Part shown: positions 58,924 to 64,000 of the stretch, in pieces | Position numbering within the stretch: position 1 is the stretch's first letter | How the letters are laid out: each line of letters opens with the position of its first letter | Source of the DNA: Methylocystis sp. | GTDB taxonomy: Bacteria; Pseudomonadota; Alphaproteobacteria; Rhizobiales; Beijerinckiaceae | Reading direction: 5' to 3' | Length of the DNA: 64,000 bases | NCBI GenBank assembly: GCA_020252485.1 | Contig: JADCCX010000013.1 | Location: 53,458 to 117,457 of the forward strand | The notes under the pieces: generated by a model | Database searches by the model: none | What the model saw: only the letters and a program-made list of their open reading frames with translations | Told to the model about the DNA's origin: nothing | Position numbers and translations under genes: made by a program

Positions 58924-59193
58924 ATGCGGTCATTCACGTCGGTCGAATTGGTTTCCGCCATTGATACGGTTAAGACAGCGGCGGCGCGCGAGCCGGTGGC
59001 CATCACCGAGCACCGCAAGCCCAAGTTCGTGCTCATGAGCTATGACGATTATGAGCGGATGCAGGGCGCGGGCGACCCCAACCGGGCTTACCGCCTTGAG
59101 GAAACGCCAGACGCCATTCTGGATATCCTGAAGGACGAATTCCAGGCGCTGGATTCAAGGCGCGATGGCCGGACGCCGCCAGAGCATGCGTGA
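58924..59193 (+). CDS. Phd/YefM-family antitoxin
   Basis: 89 aa from ATG 58924. FTSVELVSAIDTVKTAAAREPVAITEHRKPKFVLMSYDDYERM is the prevent-host-death fold that binds operator DNA. The C-terminal region would bind the toxin. Its stop overlaps the start of a broken PemK-like gene by 8 nt. An AT-rich patch with AATAATTCATATATTCTGAATA (58877-58898) just upstream is a likely operator and promoter. Confidence 0.82.
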   Translation: MRSFTSVELVSAIDTVKTAAAREPVAITEHRKPKFVLMSYDDYERMQGAGDPNRAYRLEETPDAILDILKDEFQALDSRRDGRTPPEHA

Positions 59194-59378
59194 GCCGGGC
59201 CAGGTCTTTCACTATCCCTACCGCTGGCGCGACAGGCATCCCGATGCCGAGGGCCCTGCTGCCGGCTGCATCGACCTTCGAGACGGAAGCGGGCGGCAGC
59301 TTCGCCTTCGATATCGATATCGCCGTGCCGCTCATCGGACGGATCGTGACGTATAGGGGAACCCTTCGGCCGGTTTAA
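59186..59378 (+). pseudogene. Broken PemK-like toxin fused to an unrelated gene end
   Basis: From ATG 59186 the frame starts MREPGQVFHYPYRWRDRHPDAEG, like the N-terminus of PemK/MazF-type toxins (EGRKDRPC normally follows). It then loses homology. In the next frame (to the stop at 59378), FETEAGGSFAFDIDIAVPLIGRIVTYRGTLRPV resembles the C-terminal end of DUF4166-like proteins. So a deletion seems to have joined the toxin's head to the tail of another gene, leaving the antitoxin alone. The DUF4166 resemblance is from memory and weak. Confidence 0.5.
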
Positions 59379-59581
59379 AGCGGGAGCTCAGTGGGGAAAA
59401 AGACACCGTCTTTCACCATCGGAACCGAATGGGGGAGGGGTCCAAGCCGCTGTCACGCAGAAAAACGGGGATTGCTTCCGATTTCCGGGAGCGAACCGGA
59501 GGAAACCTGGAGGCTCCCCCGGTTTGCGGGCAGGATGGAGTGCGAGAGGGTATGAAGCAGAATTACCGCAATTGGGACCCG

Positions 59582-61045
59582 TCACTCGCAATCCTCTGGC
59601 ACGACGGACCCCAGCAGCGGATTGCCGGTCTTGAGATCGAAAAGGCAGTCGTTGGGCACAGTGCCCTTGGGCAGCGGCGCCCCTTCGGCGAGGTCGAATC
59701 TGATTCGGCGGCTATCACCCGGGCCAGTGAGATGTGGCGGTAGTATTACTGGGCCGGTAATGACGAAGCGTTCGTGGCTCTGCACCTCGATCATGCGCAG
59801 CCCTTCGCCAAGCTGAATTCCCTTGAGATCGCCGATCACTTCGAGCATCCCTTCAGCACCGGCTATGCCGGACCGACGTCTTGTTGCTGAGGGGATAATC
59901 AGCCCTTCGTCGACAAGTGGCACCAACCCAATGAAGAAAGGCATTTGGGCATGAACCGTATAGCCCTCGGATAGTGAGAGCTCGGACAACGCCATACGTA
60001 CTGCGGCCGTCGTGTACAACGCCGAAAAATCTGCGACCATGGAGCGCGCTTCGGCAGTTTTGGGACGATAGCCAGCCATGTCAGCCTCGCGTCCGGCTGC
60101 GCCAGATGGGAGGAGCAGATTCTGATATTCGCTTGGCGCGAAGTGCCAGTCAGGTTGGCGCCCGAATAACTTTCCAACGTGGTGGGCCTGATCCGACAGG
60201 CTTTGCGGCGACAGTAAAGGAAGGCAGTCCAGATCGTCAGATACGGTGATCTTCGCCGCTGGGATTCCAGAGACCGCCGGCCGAAGTGGTTTCGCCATCG
60301 CCCGGCCGCCATCAGAGAACAGCGCGAGTTGGGAGACACGCCACACCGCGCCATTCAGCCGAAGCGCAGTGCCCACCGTCAATCTGACCGCAACGTGGAG
60401 CGGTCGGTCGCCATCTTCAATCGTTAAGTCTTGCAGACGTATCATCACTTGCGGCTTGTCGACAAGCGCAAGGTTCGTGAAGGCGCCTGAAGGGTTGGCG
60501 TTGACCACCACGAGTTCCGCAGCTTCTGACAACGCCGCATGCGCCATCCGACATTCAGGAATTTTGCGTCCAATCTCCACCAAACGTATGCGACGATAGC
60601 GGGTCGCGTTAGCTTCCCGTTCTGCCTGACCGATGCGTCGCCGTAGCCGATCAAACTCGTCTCGTCCGATCGTATCGTCCATATTCGTGTCAACGCCCGA
60701 AAAGAACCCTGTAAATGCCGCGTGAATGTCCTCCAGCGACAAGCGGCCGCCATGTTCGAATGCTGCGTCAGCGAAATTCAACCTTCGTTCAGCGACCTTT
60801 TCACTAAATGACTCTTCATTAAGGCCAGTGAAGTCGAGCAGAGGCGCTGAGCCAGCGTCGTCGCGGAACGCTCTCTCAATCCGATCCAAAATTTCGGCAC
60901 GTGAGCTCCCGACACGTATTTGTCGCGCAAGAGCGAGCTCCATCTGACTAATCGGTCCACTTGGGTCAGAGGGAGTTTGGGCATTGATGGGACTTGCAAA
61001 CGCCACGAAGGCCGTGACCGCTGCACAGACAAATGCTTTTTTCAT
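59582..61045 (-). CDS. Secreted EF-hand protein of unknown function
   Basis: 487 aa from ATG 61045 with GGGAGG upstream. A signal peptide ends near INA (about residue 22). A canonical 12-residue EF-hand loop, DTNMDDTIGRDE, lies at 119-130. The mature part has four cysteines (IPEC, DLDC, NDC and EDC), enough for two disulphides. No other domain is recognised. GC content is lower than in alaS or icd, and IS remnants flank its 5' side, suggesting acquired DNA. An inverted repeat AATGCT-N4-AGCATT (61057-61072) sits just upstream and may be an operator. Confidence 0.8.
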   Translation of the reverse strand: MKKAFVCAAVTAFVAFASPINAQTPSDPSGPISQMELALARQIRVGSSRAEILDRIERAFRDDAGSAPLLDFTGLNEESFSEKVAERRLNFADAAFEHGGRLSLEDIHAAFTGFFSGVDTNMDDTIGRDEFDRLRRRIGQAEREANATRYRRIRLVEIGRKIPECRMAHAALSEAAELVVVNANPSGAFTNLALVDKPQVMIRLQDLTIEDGDRPLHVAVRLTVGTALRLNGAVWRVSQLALFSDGGRAMAKPLRPAVSGIPAAKITVSDDLDCLPLLSPQSLSDQAHHVGKLFGRQPDWHFAPSEYQNLLLPSGAAGREADMAGYRPKTAEARSMVADFSALYTTAAVRMALSELSLSEGYTVHAQMPFFIGLVPLVDEGLIIPSATRRRSGIAGAEGMLEVIGDLKGIQLGEGLRMIEVQSHERFVITGPVILPPHLTGPGDSRRIRFDLAEGAPLPKGTVPNDCLFDLKTGNPLLGSVVPEDCE

Positions 61046-61118
61046 CGCAGCCTCCCAATGCTACAAAGCATTAGGGGCAGCCTCTTAATGTTAGATTATG
61101 AATTTTGGGCACATTCTT

Positions 61119-61283
61119 GGACTGCACCCCTCTGGGGAGACACGGTTAACTCGGTGACAGGGCTTCCATGGCTGGTTTGGGGTTGAACTCGGATGGCGCA
61201 ATATGCTGCTCGAACTCGATGGGTGTGCGGTAGCCAAGCGCGGAGTGCAAGCGGTCGGCGTTTTCGATCATGGCGATGAAGGC
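61119..61283 (-). mobile_element. 3' end remnant of an IS3-family element
   Basis: Minus strand 61283-61146 encodes AFIAMIENADRLHSALGYRTPIEFEQHI..., the C-terminal end of an IS3-type OrfB transposase (NxxRxHSALGYxTP), then TAA. Next comes GTGTCTCCCC...GGGGTGCAGTCCA (61144-61119), which looks like the element's terminal inverted repeat. The rest of the IS is missing. Confidence 0.8.
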
Positions 61284-61324
61284 CTAAACTCTCCCCCTTA
61301 AAACCAAAATTCTGTCGCATCTGC

Positions 61325-61428
61325 TCACGCCATCGCCTTGGTCAAATTCTCGCTGATCTTGTCCAGAAACCCGGTGGTGCTCAGCCATTTCTGGTCGGCG
61401 CCCACCAGCAGCGCCAGGTCCTTGGTCA
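61325..61428 (-). pseudogene. Detached copy of the icd 3' end
   Basis: Codes [33 protein letters not shown] then TGA. Over 99 nt it differs from the end of icd (62215-62313) at six positions, every one a synonymous third base, and the first 40 nt (61389-61428) are identical to 62274-62313. It has no start and joins unrelated sequence at 61429. It brackets the toxin-antitoxin genes together with the real icd end, as an attachment-site duplicate would. Confidence 0.85.
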
Positions 61429-61448
61429 ATTAGCCCCTCGGCCCCACC

Positions 61449-61799
61449 TCACTCCGCCGCGACCAACCCGCTCCTCGGCATCCGCTTCGGCTTCACCGGC
61501 CTGACGCCGAGCGCGCGGATCACGGTCGCCGGGTCGAAATCCAGCACGCGCAGCAGCGTGGCGGCCGCACCGGAGGGCGCGCGCTCGCCCAACTCCCACT
61601 TGCGGATCGTGCCCAGCGACGCGCCGAGCAGATTTGCGAATTCGCTCTGGGTCAGACCGGTTTTCAGGCGGACGGCGGCGATGTCGTTGCGTTCGATCTT
61701 GCGCGCCTGGGTCTTGAGCCCCGCCACGGTTTCGCCGCGCGCATGGCGGGCCGCCTCATCGATCGAAGCGAGAAGCCCGTCGAAATGCTCCTTCTTCAT
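61449..61799 (-). CDS. XRE-family antitoxin (HigA-like)
   Basis: 116 aa from ATG 61799 (GGAGG 5 nt upstream). The helix-turn-helix is RLKTGLTQSEFANLLGASLGTIRKWELGERAPSGAA. The N-terminal half is a toxin-binding type region. It follows the toxin gene, the reverse order typical of HigBA. The starts and stops nearly touch (toxin stop 61801). Confidence 0.85.
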   Translation of the reverse strand: MKKEHFDGLLASIDEAARHARGETVAGLKTQARKIERNDIAAVRLKTGLTQSEFANLLGASLGTIRKWELGERAPSGAAATLLRVLDFDPATVIRALGVRPVKPKRMPRSGLVAAE

Positions 61800-61800
61800 C

Positions 61801-62139
61801 TCATCCTCCAAAGTTCTTGGCCAGACCCGCTACGGCACTGCCGAGCGTCCGGGCCTGATCGGGCGTAAGGTCCGAGGCCTCATTCTTGGCGAAGACGAAA
61901 AGCAGCACGACCGGCAAGCGCTCGCTGTGGAACCAATAGATCACCCGTCCGCCGCCGCGCTTTCCCCGCCCGACCAGTGGAATGCGCATCTTGCGCAATC
62001 CGCCGCTTCCGGGAACGAGATCGCCAGCCGTCGGATCGGCGGCCACCTGATCAATGACGGCCTCGCGTTCGTCCTCCGACATCAGCCGCATGGCGCGGGA
62101 CAGATACGTTGCTGTCTCGACAACGCTGACCAATGTCAT
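61801..62139 (-). CDS. RelE/HigB-family toxin
   Basis: 112 aa. LRKMRIPLVGRGKRGGGRVIYWFHSERLPVVLLFVFAKNEASDLTPDQARTL is the RelE-like fold of mRNA-cleaving toxins. It is the first gene of the pair, with no clear ribosome site before ATG 62139. The predicted promoter would start transcription at about that base, so the mRNA may be leaderless. Confidence 0.85.
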   Translation of the reverse strand: MTLVSVVETATYLSRAMRLMSEDEREAVIDQVAADPTAGDLVPGSGGLRKMRIPLVGRGKRGGGRVIYWFHSERLPVVLLFVFAKNEASDLTPDQARTLGSAVAGLAKNFGG

Positions 62140-62144
62140 GGCGT

Positions 62145-62173
62145 TAAGTAACCCTTTGGGGTATTTTTGTCAA
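62145..62173 (-). promoter_or_regulatory. Candidate promoter/operator of the RelE-XRE pair
   Basis: On the minus strand TTGACA (62168-62173) lies 17 nt before TACTTA (62145-62150). Between them ACCC-N4-GGGT (62151-62162) is an inverted repeat, a fitting operator for the antitoxin. The -10 match is poor. Confidence 0.4.
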
Positions 62174-62206
62174 TGACGTTTCGTCGTTCGGATCGGGGTG
62201 AACCCC

Positions 62207-63421
62207 CTACCCCCCCATCGCCTTCGTCAAATTCTCGCTGATCTTGTCGAGGAATCCGGTGGTGCTGAGCCACTTCTGGTCGGCGCCCACCAGCAGCGCC
62301 AGGTCCTTGGTCATGAAGCCCTGCTCCACAGTATCGACGCAGACCTTCTCCAGCGTGCTGGCAAACTTGGCGAGCTCGGCATTGCCGTCGAGCTTGGCGC
62401 GGTGGGCCAGCCCGCGCGTCCAGGCGAAGATCGAGGCGATGGAGTTGGTCGAGGTCTCCTTGCCCTTCTGGTGCTCGCGGTAATGGCGCGTCACCGTGCC
62501 ATGGGCGGCTTCGGATTCGACGATCTTGCCATCCGGCGTCAGCAGCACGGAGGTCATCAGCCCCAGCGAGCCGAAGCCCTGCGCCACGATATCGGATTGC
62601 ACGTCGCCATCGTAGTTCTTGCAGGCCCAGACATAGCCGCCGGACCATTTGAGCGCCGAGGCCACCATGTCGTCGATCAGCCGGTGCTCGTAGGTGAGGT
62701 GGTGCTTGTCGAAATCCGCCTTGAATTCGGTGTCGAACACCTCCTGGAAGATGTCCTTGAAGCGTCCGTCATAGTGCTTGAGGATCGTGTTCTTGGTGGA
62801 GAGATAGACGGGAAATTTGCGGGCCAAACCGTAATTGAACGAGGCGCGGGCGAAATCGCGGATCGAATCGTCGAGGTTGTACATCGCCATGGCGACGCCG
62901 GAGCCGGGCGATCTGAACACTTCCTTCTCGATCACCGCGCCATCCTCGCCGACGAACTTGATGGTCAGCGTGCCCTTGCCGGGGAACTTGAAATCCGTGG
63001 CGCGGTACTGGTCGCCGAAGGCATGGCGGCCGACGACGATCGGCTGCGTCCAGCCGGGCACCAGGCGCGGCACGTTCTTGCAGATGATCGGCTCGCGGAA
63101 GATGACGCCGCCGAGGATGTTGCGGATGGTGCCGTTCGGGCTTTTCCACATTTCCTTGAGCTTGAATTCCTCGACGCGCGCCTCATCGGGCGTGATGGTC
63201 GCGCATTTCACGGCGACGCCGTGCTTCTTCGTCGCCTCCGCGGCGGCCACCGTCACCTTGTCGTTGGTGGCGTCGCGGTTCTCGACCGAGAGGTCGTAGT
63301 AATCGAGCTCAAGGTCGAGATAGGGGAAGATCAGCTTGTCCTTGATGTATTGCCAAATGATGCGGGTCATCTCATCGCCGTCCATGTCGACGACCGGGTT
63401 GGCGACCTTGATCTTGTTCAT
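62207..63421 (-). CDS. icd: NADP-dependent isocitrate dehydrogenase
   Basis: 404 aa, the eukaryote-like type II form found in alphaproteobacteria: start [42 protein letters not shown], substrate/metal sites in the [19 protein letters not shown] and [22 protein letters not shown] segments, and NADP site near [13 protein letters not shown] cycle enzyme. I start at ATG 63421; the upstream open frame lacks homology. Its last 99 nt have a diverged copy 885 bp away (61330-61428), so the present 3' end may have been supplied by an integrated element. Confidence 0.97.
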   Translation of the reverse strand: MNKIKVANPVVDMDGDEMTRIIWQYIKDKLIFPYLDLELDYYDLSVENRDATNDKVTVAAAEATKKHGVAVKCATITPDEARVEEFKLKEMWKSPNGTIRNILGGVIFREPIICKNVPRLVPGWTQPIVVGRHAFGDQYRATDFKFPGKGTLTIKFVGEDGAVIEKEVFRSPGSGVAMAMYNLDDSIRDFARASFNYGLARKFPVYLSTKNTILKHYDGRFKDIFQEVFDTEFKADFDKHHLTYEHRLIDDMVASALKWSGGYVWACKNYDGDVQSDIVAQGFGSLGLMTSVLLTPDGKIVESEAAHGTVTRHYREHQKGKETSTNSIASIFAWTRGLAHRAKLDGNAELAKFASTLEKVCVDTVEQGFMTKDLALLVGADQKWLSTTGFLDKISENLTKAMGG

Positions 63422-63590
63422 GTGGATTGCTGTCCCCCCTGGACTGGTTCTTGTGGATGGAAGGCCGCACCGCTGCGGCAAGGTGACAGCGCTATAGCAA
63501 AGGCTTTCGGACAGGCAAAGCGCAGGCTTGCGGGCGGCATGACAGCGCGGGCGTTTTGTCATGAGGGTGTCAGAGGTGAAGCACCGCAAT

Positions 63591-63853
63591 TTCTCCCCAT
63601 CCTCATTTCGAGGCGCTGGCCGAAGGCCAGCCTCGAGAAACCATCCGGTTCAAGCGCCACATCCTGACCGTGTCTCGAGGCTCGCCGGAGGCGAGCGCCT
63701 CGACATGAGGGTGAAAGGGAGGGGCACATCGCCGCTTCTCCCCATCCTCATTTCGAGGTGCTGGCCGAGGGCCAGCCTCGAGAAACCGTCAGGACTGCGC
63801 CTTGTCCTGAGCGTGTCTCGAGGCTCGCCAGAGGCGAGCGCCTCGACATGAGG
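63591..63853. repeat. Two tandem REP-like repeats of about 119 bp
   Basis: Units at 63591-63710 and 63736-63853 share TTCTCCCCATCCTCATTTCG at one end and GCGAGCGCCTCGACATGAGG at the other, with a more variable middle. Each holds two small palindromes (GGCTGGC...GCCAGCC type and CTCGCC-GGAG-GGCGAG type). Clearly non-coding, a dispersed repeat family. Confidence 0.8.
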
Positions 63854-63873
63854 ACTACAGAACCGTCATCAAC

Positions 63874-64000
63874 TCAGATGGGATGAGGGATGTCCCTGAG
63901 CTTTGCGTTGGCGATGACGACGAGTTTTCGCATGATGGCTGTGAGTGCGACGAGCGGCCTTTTTCCGGCGTTGATCATGCGTTCGTATGTTTGGCGGAGC
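63874..64000 (-). mobile_element. 3' end of an IS110-type transposase (runs off the window)
   Basis: The minus-strand frame entering at 64000 reads LRQTYERMINAGKRPLVALTAIMRKLVVIANAKLRD...PI then TGA (63874-63876). This is the C-terminal tail of IS110/IS116-type transposases (YxRLxxxGKxxxVALxAxMRKLLxIxNA). The rest lies outside the window, so intactness cannot be judged. Confidence 0.8.

Noticed and set aside
62198..63667. 489-codon plus-strand frame
   Set aside because: Antisense to icd, which has full motifs; the frame is a shadow.

Overview
The window looks like chromosomal DNA of a GC-rich motile alphaproteobacterium, most likely order Hyphomicrobiales (Rhizobiales). Pointers are a circularly permuted two-piece tmRNA gene with tag ANDNYAPVAQAA beside an SspB adaptor, the flagellar regulators FlaF, FlbT and FliX, the hybrid kinase CckA, a DksA with one cysteine left, and the orders lpxC-bamD-recN-ligA and cckA-fliPO / flgBC-fliEQR-flhB. 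No rRNA, tRNA or CRISPR array was recognised.

Layout. 0.4-6.3 kb: envelope and repair genes lpxC, bamD, recN, ligA. 6.3-13.6 kb: MFS exporter, M24 peptidase, two tiny proteins, prmA, a TadG-like protein, a thioesterase and an FAD oxidase. 13.7-21.3 kb: giant AsmA-like protein, RHH and DUF4169 proteins, a CcdAB-like toxin-antitoxin pair, fumC and a cytochrome P450. 21.3-22.4 kb: sspB and ssrA, the adaptor and the RNA that makes the tag it reads. 22.6-51.1 kb: a large flagellar region (flagellin-flbT-flaF, fliX, flgI-cheL-flbY, flaG-like, flgFGAH, fliL-fliM-DUF6468-motE, a large periplasmic TPR protein, flgBC-fliEQR-flhB, fliOP) with dksA, an MBOAT acyltransferase, pncB and GNAT between. 51.2-58.3 kb: cckA, ridA, recA, alaS. 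58.4-64 kb: cupin protein, Phd antitoxin with a broken toxin, a secreted EF-hand protein of unknown function, IS remnants, a RelE/XRE module next to icd, REP-like repeats and the end of an IS110-type transposase.

Regulation. TTAA-N7-TTAA boxes, the form bound by the cell-cycle regulator CtrA, lie in front of the flagellin, fliX/flgI and flgB operons, and one-mismatch versions lie before fliL, flgF and the TPR gene. CckA, which starts the phosphorelay to CtrA, is encoded beside fliP. This points to cell-cycle control of flagellum building in this organism.

Most notable: (1) the last 99 nt of icd are duplicated 885 bp away with six differences, all synonymous, bracketing a toxin-antitoxin operon, as expected if a small element integrated into the 3' end of icd; (2) a second flagellin gene is broken by a palindromic repeat and a nonsense codon; (3) a foreign-looking 2.2 kb block with an IS481-type remnant splits flgB from fliO; (4) several gene fragments (LrgA/CidA, PPOX, PemK, IS3, IS481) mark recombination scars.
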